Shown piece by piece: positions 19,177-28,933 of a DNA stretch of 64,000 bases. Numbering within the stretch: the stretch's first letter is position 1; every line of letters starts with the position of its first letter. The DNA is taken from NCBI RefSeq assembly GCF_026262505.1, contig NC_067207.1, forward strand, positions 3,604,252-3,668,251, given 5' to 3'. Position numbers and translations under genes: made by a program. The DNA comes from Trichomonas vaginalis G3 (lineage: Eukaryota; Parabasalia; Trichomonadida; Trichomonadidae). Under the pieces are notes generated by a model. It did no database searches, had not been told where the DNA came from, and was given only the letters and a program-made list of their open reading frames with translations.

Positions 19177-19794
19177 TCAGTAGTTGTAACGTGGCTCTGG
19201 AACTCCATTAACTTCCATTTGCCAGCGATGAGCTCTTTCTGCTTCTTCGTGAATACGATGGCTCCTTTGTCTACTGAAATTAACACGTTGTTGATACTGG
19301 AATGTCTCATTTCTGGCACGTTCATGTTGATGATCAATAATTGAGTTTTGCCACGCTCCAATCATAGAAGATTTGTATGGTTCGCATGAAAATACCTTAG
19401 AATACTTTTGTGCAAGTTTGTTATCGTATTTGCGAAGTCTTATGCTGTTTTGTTTTAAGCGTTGATCGTAAGTTAGAGAATTGCTCATTTTGAACTCGCG
19501 AGTTGTTGTTGGAGATTGAATTGTATCTCTTCCGAAATCTGATGATAAACCATTGTATTGACGAAGGACGTTTCTTGGAGATTTATTTGTTGTTGGACGA
19601 GGAGAAGCAACAGCATTGATTGGAGGCTTTGGGAGCCATAATGGTTGAAGATATGGAGTATGATAGAGTCTTGCAGATTTCGGTTCGTATGGTGTAACTC
19701 TCTCCATAAAAAAATTTTTACAACGAAATTTGGATGAAAAAGTGTCATTGCTCAATATTTTTGAACCTTTATTCAAGAATTGAAATTTGCTCAT
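19177..19794 (-). CDS. small basic protein of unknown function
   Basis: The frame gives 205 residues from the ATG at 19792-19794 (MSKFQFLN...). That ATG is preceded directly by TTCACA, an Initiator-like match. A second candidate start is MERVTPYEPKS at about residue 31. The protein is rich in Arg, Tyr, Pro and Gln, with no membrane segment. The C-terminal third is strongly helical and charged (RSHRIHEEAERAHRWQM). The middle has short proline-containing, disordered-looking segments with Tyr, as in many microtubule-inner or other axoneme-associated small proteins, but no family is recognised and that role is only a guess. The frame is clean and uninterrupted, which supports a real gene. Confidence 0.6.
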   Translation of the reverse strand: MSKFQFLNKGSKILSNDTFSSKFRCKNFFMERVTPYEPKSARLYHTPYLQPLWLPKPPINAVASPRPTTNKSPRNVLRQYNGLSSDFGRDTIQSPTTTREFKMSNSLTYDQRLKQNSIRLRKYDNKLAQKYSKVFSCEPYKSSMIGAWQNSIIDHQHERARNETFQYQQRVNFSRQRSHRIHEEAERAHRWQMEVNGVPEPRYNY

Positions 19795-19976
19795 TGTGAA
19801 AGAATAATCGAACACAAATTTTGATAATATCTCCGAAAAGCCCTTGCAGATTTCTTTATCTATTAATCGCCGATTATATGAAAATCATCATTTTGAATTT
19901 GTGGAATTATCTTTGCTATTCCTTTTCTATTATTATATGCAGCAATGTGAAGAATAGTTTTCTCGTCTTTTTCTTT

Positions 19977-21590
19977 TTAATTGATATTTGCACTGTGTAA
20001 AAGAAGTAATTTGACTATCTTTTTTCTATCATTTTCTGTTGCAATTTGAAGAGGAGTTTTCTCCATTTTATCTTTTTCATTGATGTTTGCTCCGTGCAAA
20101 AGAAGAATTTCAGTTATTTTTTTCGTATTATTATCTACGGCAATATGAAGAGCGGTTTGTCCATTATCATTTTTTTCATTGATATCTGCGCCGTGCAAAA
20201 GAAGAATTTTGGCTGTTTCTTTACTATTATTTTCTACCGCAATATGAAGAGCTGTATTTCCATATATATCCTTTGCATTAATGTTTGCACCGTGCAAAAG
20301 AAGTATTTCGGCTATTTCTTTGTTATCATTTTCTGCTGCAAAATGAAGAGCTGTTTTTCCATCATTATTTTTTTGATTGATATTTGCTCCGAGTGAAACA
20401 AGAAACTCGGTTATTTCTTTATTATCATCAAATACTGCTTGATGGAGAACACTTTCTCCATCTTCGTCTTTTTGATTGATGTTTGCACCGCATGAAAGAA
20501 GAAGTTGAATTGATTCTTTATTATTATCTAGTACTGCATAATGAAGAGCTGTTGCTCCGCGTTCATCCATTGAATTGATATCTGCACCATGCGAAAGAAG
20601 CAATTCGATTATTTCTTTACAATTTCTCAATGAAGTATAATGAAAGACTATTTCACCATTTTCATTTTTAGTATTGACATCAGCACCAAGTGAAAGGAAA
20701 TATTCGCAAAGAGAGGAAATATCAAACATCGGTGAATAAAAAAAGCATTTGTTAATATCATTAGTTTGATCGAAATAAACTAAAAATGCTTCAATATTAT
20801 TAAATTCACCACAGGCATATAAATTGATCTCCATATTGTATTCATTCCACAAGAATGTAACAAAATCAATGTTGTGTGAAATAATTGCATTTATCATGCA
20901 TTCTTCATTTGGTTTTTGATATTTCAAACATTCACTCATAATCTCTTTATTTCTTCCCAAAAATGAAAATTCCAGACATTCTTGAGTTATTTCTGCCTCA
21001 AATTTAGTTCTTAATATTTTGAAACAATCAACTGCTCCATGGTAACAACATAATTCAAGGAATGAAAATCTTTTATAATAGTGTGGATATAATCCGTTTG
21101 TAAGTTCCTGATTTTCATCAAAACCTTCGGATTCCGTGCAGAAAATGAAAAAATCTTTGTCGTCATGCAAAATTGCTCTGTAAAGTGAACTTTCTGAATG
21201 AAGATCTAGATTTACTAAATCCATGTCTTCAAAGTCATTATAAATATCTAATTTAATTCCATATTCTTTATAAAACAGGAAGTTAGAAAGAGGTGAAATA
21301 TCTCTGACCTCTGTTACATGATAATTATCAGCAATGAGCTTTGCAAGAATCAAATATGATTTAGTAGAGATGTTATTATATTGAATAATATTTAATATAT
21401 CTTTTATAATATTTTGTGGAAGATGTTTCTTTGATTCGATCAAATCCATTTTAATCATTTTGTAAATCACGTTCAATTCATCTTCATTGGTGGTTTTTAA
21501 CTGATACAGTAAAGCAAATGAGTCAATATAGTATTTGTACATACTTCTTAATTTACTGTATTTACTAGTATTAACGTCTTGATCAGACAT
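19977..21590 (-). CDS. DUF3447/ankyrin-repeat protein
   Basis: The frame gives 537 residues from the ATG at 21588-21590. The N-terminal about 150 residues match the helical region of the ankyrin protein at 3496. A DUF3447-like block follows (FLELCCYHGAVDCFKILRTKF, EYNMEINLYACGEF). From about residue 300 there are roughly seven ankyrin repeats of 33 residues, of the type NGKTALHFAAENDNKEIAEILLLHGANIN. Translation stops at TAA (19977-19979) exactly where the other repeats have GAA (IN-E-K). The same frame continues as ankyrin-like text (TILHIAAYNNRKGIAKII) to a second stop at 19863. The present protein is thus probably shortened by about 38 residues. Confidence 0.85.
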   Translation of the reverse strand: MSDQDVNTSKYSKLRSMYKYYIDSFALLYQLKTTNEDELNVIYKMIKMDLIESKKHLPQNIIKDILNIIQYNNISTKSYLILAKLIADNYHVTEVRDISPLSNFLFYKEYGIKLDIYNDFEDMDLVNLDLHSESSLYRAILHDDKDFFIFCTESEGFDENQELTNGLYPHYYKRFSFLELCCYHGAVDCFKILRTKFEAEITQECLEFSFLGRNKEIMSECLKYQKPNEECMINAIISHNIDFVTFLWNEYNMEINLYACGEFNNIEAFLVYFDQTNDINKCFFYSPMFDISSLCEYFLSLGADVNTKNENGEIVFHYTSLRNCKEIIELLLSHGADINSMDERGATALHYAVLDNNKESIQLLLSCGANINQKDEDGESVLHQAVFDDNKEITEFLVSLGANINQKNNDGKTALHFAAENDNKEIAEILLLHGANINAKDIYGNTALHIAVENNSKETAKILLLHGADINEKNDNGQTALHIAVDNNTKKITEILLLHGANINEKDKMEKTPLQIATENDRKKIVKLLLLHSANIN

Positions 21591-21989
21591 TAAAAATTTT
21601 AATCTTCGTTTAGTATTAACCTCTTAACAAATCATTAGAATTTATTATAAGAAATAAAAAATATTATCATATGAAGTTTGTGAAAAACAATTTTCAAAAA
21701 GATTTCTTAATTAATTAGATCTTTTGAAATACATTGCTGCAAAAACAATATCTGTCCAAACTAGCATACTTATGAAATGCGATGCATGTTGAAAACTATA
21801 TTCAACAAAATTTCTTAAAAATTGAACCTAATAAAGCTTTTGAAATGTATTGCTCAGAATAGAAAAGATTTGTCCAAACTGGAATTGCCCTGAAATATGA
21901 ATTTAAAAATAAAAAAAATTATAAAACAACCTAAAAAAAAGAAGGAACTATTTAAACATATACAAACAATATAATTTTCTAAATAAAAC
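21591..21989. other. intergenic region with a diverged direct repeat
   Basis: No gene. Two related segments, about 21718-21775 and 21832-21895, share CTTTTGAAAT, a TATTGCT-like core and TGTCCAAACT. They look like an old local duplication upstream of the ankyrin gene. Confidence 0.35.
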
Positions 21990-23519
21990 TTATTGATCCT
22001 CATCCTCAGATTCGCTGTTGTCGTCTTCATCGTAATTGTTTGTTGCGGAAGTGGTGAAAAGCCACTCAAACGTGAACTGGATGTCCATTTGCTTCACAGG
22101 TACCTTCAAATCGTTTCTTTCTGTTGGTTCCGAAATATCATCCAAAGAAACTCCCTCAGGAAGCACAGGATGCTCCATTCTCTCTGCTACTGACCTCCAG
22201 AGTTGTGCGTCGACCTTCATTCTCTGCAATGTAGTTCCTCCTTCGAGAGATTGAACAATTGCGATCAATCTAAGTATGGAACCGAACGCTTCAGGGAAAT
22301 TGGAAGGCAGGCAGACGAATAAACCCTGGATTTCACGTAGTTTCTGTAAAAGAGATACAATATTGTCAGATTTAAACTTATTACAAGTGGAAACAAGGAC
22401 ATTGAAGACGATTGAAGCGAAGTAGTTGGCGCAGGATACAACAATGGACTGAACAACCTCTTCTGGAATGTTAAACTTCGTAATTGACTCCTTGAAAATT
22501 GCGGATGTTGCTTCTAGTTGGATATTCGATTCCTTATCGAATGTGATGTTTTCTCCATCACAGACAATGAAAGTTCCGAAGCTTGAGAAGAGTTTTTGCA
22601 TCAAAATATTCATTATTTTTGAGATATACTCTTCGATCTTACGAATTACAGGGAAATGTGCTGAAGTATAAGGTCCTGCAATCATCTGTAACTGAATTCC
22701 GAAGTTTATGAGGATAGAAAGTAATTCGAGAGATCCAACTAAGCCGTTGTCAGTATTTACGGCGTATTTGATGGAAAGAAGTACTGGTTCGAACATCTCT
22801 GTGATCTTTTCGTCGGAAAGATTGCCAAATTCGAAAATTCTGTACTTTTTAAGAGGTTCGATGATTCGATCAGTGAAAATCATGTTTCTATTTGTAGGAA
22901 ATGCAAAGTATTTGAAGGCAAGGTGGCTGAGCTCTGTTCCGCAGAATTTGATAGCGATATCTTGTAATTGTTGATCGTGGACATTATAAACATCGCGGAT
23001 CTTGCTTAGGAATTCCAATCTTGCGGTCTTTTCTTCAGGAGATTCTTGTTTTTCGATTATACAATCTTCTTTTGCAGTGTTTTCCATGTCAACTTCCTCG
23101 CGAACTGCGTATTGTATGTTGTCTTCTTTGATCTCTTCTTCGAGAATCATCTCATCGCTTTTTAGATTTTCAGATGTTGACTCTCTGAACTGGTTTTCGG
23201 ATGAAATAAGGTGGCTTGGCTCTTCTTCCTTCTTGGAATTGTTCTGCTGAAGGGTAATTACGTCTGCACTCTTTGCAGGCTTAATATGTTTCTTTCCCTG
23301 AGGATTTTCATCATTTTCTCCGTCGTCAGCTTTGGATCTGTGATGTTTCTTCCGATGTTTTTCTAAATCATCAGCATTAGCCGCAGATTTACGATGTTTC
23401 TTCTTTTCTCCGTTATCTTGTGACTTATATTTATGGTGGTGATGCTTCCTTTCGCCATCTTCGCCTTTATTATGATGATGTTTCCTTTTCTTCGTTGGTT
23501 CGAGCGTATCAACAGCCAT
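21990..23519 (-). CDS. DIL-like domain protein with His/Lys-rich low-complexity N-terminus (second part of an NT-C2/DIL gene)
   Basis: The frame gives 509 residues from the ATG at 23517-23519. Residues about 10-75 are extremely rich in His, Lys, Asp and Gly, in clusters such as KRKHHHNKGEDGERKHHHHK. An acidic/coiled linker follows. From about residue 170 there is an all-helical domain resembling the dilute (DIL) cargo-binding domain of class V myosins and its protist relatives (FASIVFNVLVSTCNKFKSDN, LREIQGL). The tail is acidic (DEDDNSESEDEDQ). The frame is continuous with the upstream NT-C2 frame through one in-frame TGA at 23655, so the two probably form or formed one gene. A cargo or membrane-trafficking adaptor role is inferred. 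Confidence 0.7.
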   Translation of the reverse strand: MAVDTLEPTKKRKHHHNKGEDGERKHHHHKYKSQDNGEKKKHRKSAANADDLEKHRKKHHRSKADDGENDENPQGKKHIKPAKSADVITLQQNNSKKEEEPSHLISSENQFRESTSENLKSDEMILEEEIKEDNIQYAVREEVDMENTAKEDCIIEKQESPEEKTARLEFLSKIRDVYNVHDQQLQDIAIKFCGTELSHLAFKYFAFPTNRNMIFTDRIIEPLKKYRIFEFGNLSDEKITEMFEPVLLSIKYAVNTDNGLVGSLELLSILINFGIQLQMIAGPYTSAHFPVIRKIEEYISKIMNILMQKLFSSFGTFIVCDGENITFDKESNIQLEATSAIFKESITKFNIPEEVVQSIVVSCANYFASIVFNVLVSTCNKFKSDNIVSLLQKLREIQGLFVCLPSNFPEAFGSILRLIAIVQSLEGGTTLQRMKVDAQLWRSVAERMEHPVLPEGVSLDDISEPTERNDLKVPVKQMDIQFTFEWLFTTSATNNYDEDDNSESEDEDQ

Positions 23520-23654
23520 AGACTCTCCGTCTTGTGACGTAAGGTCGGTAGGATCTGGATCGTCAAGGGTATTCTCGATTTCTGGAGATTCTGATTTGGC
23601 AGTTACAAATGAGAAGTAATTCTGTGGCGGACCATTAGGATAATCTTGCTCTGG

Positions 23655-24086
23655 TCATAGATTGAATCTGAGATAAAGTGTTGCGACGCCGAATTCGCAT
23701 TTTGCTTGGGCAGTTTGAATTGAACTATCTTTTGGATTTGGAAGGTTAGCAGCATCAAATCTCCATGTACAAGCTGTATGTTCTGAAGCTTTAGAAGATC
23801 CAACAACTATGCATGAAATTTCAACAACTTTTTTCTGAGGTTTCTCTCCTTTCTTTGAGAAGATCGTGACAGGAATCCGGAACTCATTGTTGAACTGAAC
23901 AATGTTGTTTGAGTCAGCAAGCTGGAACCGTGTCTCTGAATGAAATGCTTTTCTCATAATTCCAGATGTTGATTTTTTCCTCTCAACACGAACATATACA
24001 GGTACGTTCACGCTCTTTGAAAAAGATACCTTCTCAATAGAGATAAAAGCATAATGTGGTGTTGAATCATAGCCAATATGAAACAT
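23655..24086 (-). CDS. NT-C2 domain (EEIG1/EHBP1-type) N-terminal part
   Basis: The frame gives 143 residues from the ATG at 24084-24086. The pattern matches the N-terminal C2 (NT-C2) fold: beta strands such as VNVPVYVRVERKK, then FNNEFRIPVTIFSKKG, KKVVEISCIVV and WRFDAANLPNP, and closing ATLYLRFNL. Such domains bind membranes or sit in cytoskeleton and trafficking adaptors. A TGA directly after RFNL ends it. The same frame continues without another stop as PEQDYPNGPP... into the DIL-like frame, 46 codons before that frame's first ATG. NT-C2 followed by DIL in one protein is a known protist architecture, so TGA here is likely a nonsense change or a sequence error. Confidence 0.7.
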   Translation of the reverse strand: MFHIGYDSTPHYAFISIEKVSFSKSVNVPVYVRVERKKSTSGIMRKAFHSETRFQLADSNNIVQFNNEFRIPVTIFSKKGEKPQKKVVEISCIVVGSSKASEHTACTWRFDAANLPNPKDSSIQTAQAKCEFGVATLYLRFNL

Positions 24087-24567
24087 TTGAAAAAAAAGTT
24101 TATCCTGAATTTGTCAAATGACATATTTAAAATACGTCAAACAAGCATTATAAAGATTTCGTTTTTAATAGTTGGAAATTCTGATCAATTTGAATAATTG
24201 AATGTCCGATATTGGACAGTCATATTTAAATAAATCAGATCTCTTTTTTATAAAATATGATTCCTTATGAAGCTACATGTAATCTGCGCCAGTTATTATA
24301 AACTGTTTGCTGATCATATAATCCAAAAAATATGAGAATCAATTTTCTTCCAATATGATTTGAAAAGCTACCAAATTCACACATGTAAAATCATATACTA
24401 CAAGAATTGTGCTCAATTCAATAATTCATATCAAAATTCCATTGTCTCTGTAAATCTGAGACCAATTGATATTGGTTTTCTTGGTTTTTCTAGTTGGTAG
24501 TTATGGAAATGATCTTTTCTAAATGAGAAATCAATCATTTTTTACCCACCTATAAAAAAAATTAAAA
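24087..24567. other. intergenic region between divergent genes
   Basis: About 480 bp of AT-rich DNA. TCATTT at 24535-24540 could be an Initiator for the gene at 24568, although its 31-nt distance is rather long. Nothing else seen. Confidence 0.4.
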
Positions 24568-25800
24568 ATGTTTTGTTGTTTCTTTTCTCAAGCAAATTCA
24601 ATAAGTTTATCAAGACTTAATGCTATTATTGGATCTTCAAATAGTACTTTGATGTCCAATTATCTTATAACTGGAAAATACCTTAAATCTCCATTGATCA
24701 CAGATATTCCACGTTTTGACCAACGAAATCTTCAGTTAAACAAATTTAACTTCTTCAAGCTTCCCCAACCAGTTATTTCCGCAAAGACAAATATGAATTT
24801 AGTCGTTTCGAAATCAAGTTTTGTAAATTCGATGTCTCCCATTCGCTTAAATTCCCTTGATAGATCCAAATATAAACCATTTACACAAAGAAAAGAAAGA
24901 AAGAACGCAATTCTTACCCTCAGAGATGTTCTTTTCGATTTTTGCTCATCCGTTTCGGAAGATGGTGGCTCTTTATACTGTGCGGACTGCCAAGTCACAA
25001 TTACAGATGTCGAGTTTGTTTCATCAACTGGCCAGATGGGAGGCGGATTCTTTGCCAGAAACTCAAAAATTTCAATGACCGGTACATCTTTCTTCAAATG
25101 CATTGCTAAGACAGAAGCCGGTGGTTTCATGGCCAAGGAATGCGAGAATGTCCAGATGTCTAGATGCTACATCGTTGCAAACAGCGCTGAATCTAAACAT
25201 GGCGGATTCCTCATTACCCATGCAGTTATCAAATTAACAGAAAACTACATACATGAAAACACCGCTGTCCGTAGCTATGGCGGTGCTTCATTCGATCATG
25301 TTACAGGCGAAATCAACCAATGCAAGTTTGTTGATAACAAATCAGACAATGATAACGGCGGAACAGCATTTTATACCATGGAAACTGCTGGTCTCTTATT
25401 CCTTGAGTACTGCACATTCGGCGGAGATACAACAAACTTTATCTTGGCCGCTTCAACAGCAGGTATCACAATTTCGGAATGCTGCTTCAGTAGACCGAAG
25501 AAGGAATCAATTATCATTGAACAAGGACCAACAGGATCAACAGAAGAAACAACTCCAAGATTATACAACAATTACTTCAATGGTATGTGCGGTCCAGCAC
25601 CAAAGCTTCCACCACGCTTCTATAAGGAAATTTTCCACCACCCAGAAACCGCTCCTGTCATTGAATGGTGGAAATTGTACTCAGGACTCGCAATTTTCAT
25701 CCTTATATTAGGTATAATGGCATTTACCATTCCTTCTGTATTCTTCCCACTTGCTGTACGCGGAGCTCATCGCAAAGGCGATTCAAAGAACACAAAATAA
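24568..25800 (+). CDS. Pmp-like beta-helix surface protein with C-terminal membrane anchor
   Basis: The frame gives 410 residues from the ATG at 24568. The central half is a right-handed beta-helix of short repeats with GG-A/F and N/S-rich turns (GGGFFARNSKISMTG, GGFMAKECENVQM, GGFLITHAVIKL, GGASFDHVTGEI). This is the pattern of trichomonad proteins likened to chlamydial polymorphic membrane proteins. One strong transmembrane helix lies near the C-terminus (LAIFILILGIMAFTIPSVFF), followed by a short basic tail (RGAHRKGDSKNTK), giving a type I-like topology. No classic signal peptide is evident, although the start is mildly hydrophobic. A surface display or adhesion role is inferred from the family. 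The gene looks intact. Confidence 0.75.
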   Translation: MFCCFFSQANSISLSRLNAIIGSSNSTLMSNYLITGKYLKSPLITDIPRFDQRNLQLNKFNFFKLPQPVISAKTNMNLVVSKSSFVNSMSPIRLNSLDRSKYKPFTQRKERKNAILTLRDVLFDFCSSVSEDGGSLYCADCQVTITDVEFVSSTGQMGGGFFARNSKISMTGTSFFKCIAKTEAGGFMAKECENVQMSRCYIVANSAESKHGGFLITHAVIKLTENYIHENTAVRSYGGASFDHVTGEINQCKFVDNKSDNDNGGTAFYTMETAGLLFLEYCTFGGDTTNFILAASTAGITISECCFSRPKKESIIIEQGPTGSTEETTPRLYNNYFNGMCGPAPKLPPRFYKEIFHHPETAPVIEWWKLYSGLAIFILILGIMAFTIPSVFFPLAVRGAHRKGDSKNTK

Positions 25801-26293
25801 TTTAATTTTTATAGTATTCGTTTTTTGATTAAAAAAAAATTATTTTAATAAAATATTCATATACGACTACATGTGTTTTCAAGTTTAAAAGAAAAAGATA
25901 AAATAAAAATAAAATTATTAAATTCTGTACATTGAATGTATATGAATATTGAAAATGAGATTCCTTTAAGATTGGTTTAGCGTAAAAAGGAGGTGCAATT
26001 CAATTCATTTTTCATTTGGAGGAGAATATATGAGCAAACTTTATAAAGCATTGCATTATTTGCTGACATTTTGAAGAATAACGTGTTTGTGATTAGGAAT
26101 ACTTTATCAATTTGTGGATTTCCGATTAAAAAATATCGATTCGTTAAAATTATAATGTTTTAAATGGCAGCATAGTCTCTTAATTGATTTGGAAACTTAT
26201 CTCTTGATCATTTGTTCGCCAAATGATATATGAGCAGTAAAGTAGCCGCACAAAAAAAATCTTTGTAAAATTACGATAAATACGTTATTTTTG
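25801..26293. other. intergenic region
   Basis: About 490 bp, AT-rich, between two plus-strand genes. No upstream exon or additional DM10 unit of the next gene was found here. Confidence 0.45.
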
Positions 26294-26875
26294 ATGGATA
26301 TTCGTCCACCAGCAACTATTCTTCAATTTTCTGCAACGATCATATCTGACAACAAGCAGGATAAACTCCGCAGTTTTGTTGTTCAATATTATGTCGAAGA
26401 TAAAGCCTTTCAAGTTTTCGAGAAAGTCGTTCCAAATTCAGGATTCAATGGAGGAAAATTCATTACAAAGACAGTTTGCAATAACCCAGAAACCGGAAAA
26501 CCATTTGAGCCAAAAGATATCTTTTTAGGAGCAAAAGTTAACATTAATGGATTCAGATTTATCCTTCAAGAAGCTTCTGAAGAATCCTTAAAGATTATGG
26601 AGTCTCGTCCTGATGTATTTGTTAAAGCAGATCTCTCAGTTATCATTACTAAACTCAGAAAAGTCCTCGCAGGCAAAGCTCCAAAGATATTAGTAGAATT
26701 CCAAAAGCATGATACTAAAAAGCAATTTGTTGTACCTTTGGTTGACGTACAACAAGTTTTAGAAGTTTTTGGCATCGTTATGGGTGACCAAGAATTTTTG
26801 ACATTATATAGAAGATACCAGTTCGGAAAGATAGATGGTTTCATGTATCAAGACTTTTGCGAGGCCATGGCATAA
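26294..26875 (+). CDS. single-DM10 protein with C-terminal EF-hand-like region (EFHC-related)
   Basis: The frame gives 193 residues from the ATG at 26294. Residues about 5-100 form a DM10 domain, with FVVQYYVEDKAFQVFEKVVPNSGFNGGKFI and DIFLGAKVNINGFRFILQEA matching EFHC1/2 and NDK7 DM10 signatures. DM10 proteins bind doublet microtubules as microtubule inner proteins. The C-terminal part (VQQVLEVFGIVMGDQEFLTLYRRY...DGFMYQDFCEAM) is EF-hand-like without an obvious calcium loop. Typical EFHC1 has three DM10 copies and over 600 residues, so this is a one-domain form matching the C-terminal third of EFHC. It is probably flagellar. Confidence 0.85.
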   Translation: MDIRPPATILQFSATIISDNKQDKLRSFVVQYYVEDKAFQVFEKVVPNSGFNGGKFITKTVCNNPETGKPFEPKDIFLGAKVNINGFRFILQEASEESLKIMESRPDVFVKADLSVIITKLRKVLAGKAPKILVEFQKHDTKKQFVVPLVDVQQVLEVFGIVMGDQEFLTLYRRYQFGKIDGFMYQDFCEAMA

Positions 26876-27754
26876 TTAAAAACTTATGATTTATTTTTTT
26901 TATTATTTAAATCAATTCTATTTACCTTTTAGCATGATATGTTTTCTTTCTACTCGATCGAAATATGAAATAAGGAGTAATGAACAATACCCATTTATGA
27001 TTGAAATCGGAAAGAATTTTGTTCGATCAAAATGCACTTATTTCATAGTATTTAATTGAATTTTGGAATGAGTTCATTGAACATGGAAACTTAATGCCGC
27101 AATGTTTTTGATTTCAAAATTTCGATTCCAAAAATAATCGTTACGAATGATCTATTTAATGATTTCGTTTTATAATATGTATGAAATCTGTAATTCAAAC
27201 TTATTATAGATTAAATTTGCCAAGAAAATAAAAACGAAAAAGATTGATCATTGAAACCAAAATTATTTATCGTAATTGGCATATATGAAACATATGCACG
27301 TATCTCAAAACATAATACATGTTCATAACCGTTAATTCAAGATTCTTGGGGCGCGTGAAAATTGATTATGTCAATTTAATAATCAATCGGCTCAAAAACG
27401 GGATATTACTGATCTAAGTGAAAATTAGCATACGATTATCACGATTGTCAAGCCAATCAATTATTATTGGCGGTTACTGAACTTTTTTACTGATAAACTC
27501 CATTCAAAAAAATTAATGGTTCAGAAGCATACAAGAGTCTTTTTAATATTAATTCTGAGTTTCTCTAAATAATATTCAATTTTTTCAAATTGAGAGATAA
27601 TCTAGAGGAATTCAATGAGAAATTGAGAGAGTAAAAAATTTACCCTTAACAAGCCTTTACTCGTTGATTTTTGGCTCTTGCATGATTCAAACATGATAAT
27701 ACATGTAATAATAGTGGTAATTCGATGGCATTATTACAACATCTAAATAACATT
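26876..27754. other. intergenic region
   Basis: About 880 bp of AT-rich DNA between convergent genes. No open frame, tRNA or convincing repeat was seen. Confidence 0.5.
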
Positions 27755-28243
27755 TTATTCTTCCTCATAACTTTTTTCTTGCATTTTAAGGAGATTGTAA
27801 CTAACTTCAGATAGGTCTTCTCCGACCCCTGTTCTACTAATAATATAAATTTTGGGAGGATTTGAAGTTTTGAATGCCGGATTTCCGTCAGCTTCTAGGT
27901 CAGGCTCACTAATTTCCGGCGTTGAGCTGCCCTTGGAATCTTTACTCGAGTCGGTCCTCGATGGATTCTTTTTGATTTTACGTTCCACTTTGCATTTGTT
28001 ATTCTGTAATTTCATCGCAATGAGATTATATTGCATTTTTTCGCTGTCTGACATTTCTCTCCATATTCCTGCAAGCATAGATGTTATGCCTGAGTTCTTT
28101 AACTTGGGGTGGGCCTTCATATATTCATTCCTTTTTTCGATGCAGAAAATTTGAAATGGATCAAGTATATAGCGTGTGTACCGCTTAGATTTAGCTACCT
28201 TAGGGTTGCCATCGCCGGGTTCTTCGATGGCTCCGAAGTCCAT
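27755..28243 (-). CDS. HMG-box protein
   Basis: The frame gives 162 residues from the ATG at 28241-28243. Residues about 28-85 form one HMG box: YILDPFQIFCIEKRNEYMKAHP, then SGITSMLAGIWREMSDSEKMQYN, including the conserved aromatic and tryptophan positions. A basic stretch (KCKVERKIKKNPSR) follows, then a Ser/Glu/Asp-rich tail. Single-box proteins of this kind bend DNA without strong sequence specificity as chromatin architectural factors. The gene looks intact. Confidence 0.85.
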   Translation of the reverse strand: MDFGAIEEPGDGNPKVAKSKRYTRYILDPFQIFCIEKRNEYMKAHPKLKNSGITSMLAGIWREMSDSEKMQYNLIAMKLQNNKCKVERKIKKNPSRTDSSKDSKGSSTPEISEPDLEADGNPAFKTSNPPKIYIISRTGVGEDLSEVSYNLLKMQEKSYEEE

Positions 28244-28933
28244 AAGGTTATAGAATTATAATTGAACAGTTTACATTTTCTTTCAAATTTATAAATCGAA
28301 CTCATATTTTTACTGATATTTTCTAGCTTGCATAATATGTTGATGATGATATTTGTTGTCCAAATTTACAAAAGAAAGACAAGTTTTCCATTGAGTCATT
28401 TAACATTCCAAGTGTCAAACCGAAAATTGCTTTCAAAAGTTGTTGATTTTCGCACGGAATATCAGTAAATCCTCCAGACCTGTATTTTTGTAAATAAATG
28501 CAACAGTATTGTTTAATTTAATATGCTTGTTGCAGGAACATGAATTAAATTTCATCTTTTCGCTAAATTTTGGCACATCTGATTCTATTGAGTAAATTTT
28601 ATTTCAAATTAAACAGTTTATAATACCATTATAATTTGGTCTTTGAAACTGTATGAACCAACTTCATAAAACTTGCAGAATTTATTTTTACACAAAATTT
28701 CGAAAAAGAATGTCCAAAATTTATATTCTGAAAAAATCTATCGAAAAAATCTTATTGGTTATTGTAATAAACAGAAATTCATCAAAAGTGATAACTCTCA
28801 ATTTTTTGACATTTGTAAATTCTAAATTGAATGAGAAAAATGAAATAATACTAAGCATAATACAATATTCTAGATTTAATTATAATTAGGAAAAAGTTAG
28901 TTTTGAGAGTACTTTTCATAGGCATATAGAATG
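28244..28933. other. non-coding region left of the large inverted repeat
   Basis: No gene. Bases 28768-28791 recur as a perfect reverse complement at 29989-30012, roughly symmetric about the centre of the large palindrome, suggesting an older, larger inverted structure. Confidence 0.4.

Noticed and set aside
23655-23657. TGA as a selenocysteine codon
   Set aside because: No selenoprotein family is involved and no insertion element was recognised; a nonsense change or error is simpler.
23520-23660. A spliceosomal intron between the NT-C2 and DIL-like frames
   Set aside because: The frame is continuous and no trichomonad-type GTAYGT or ACTAACACACAG splice signal was seen.
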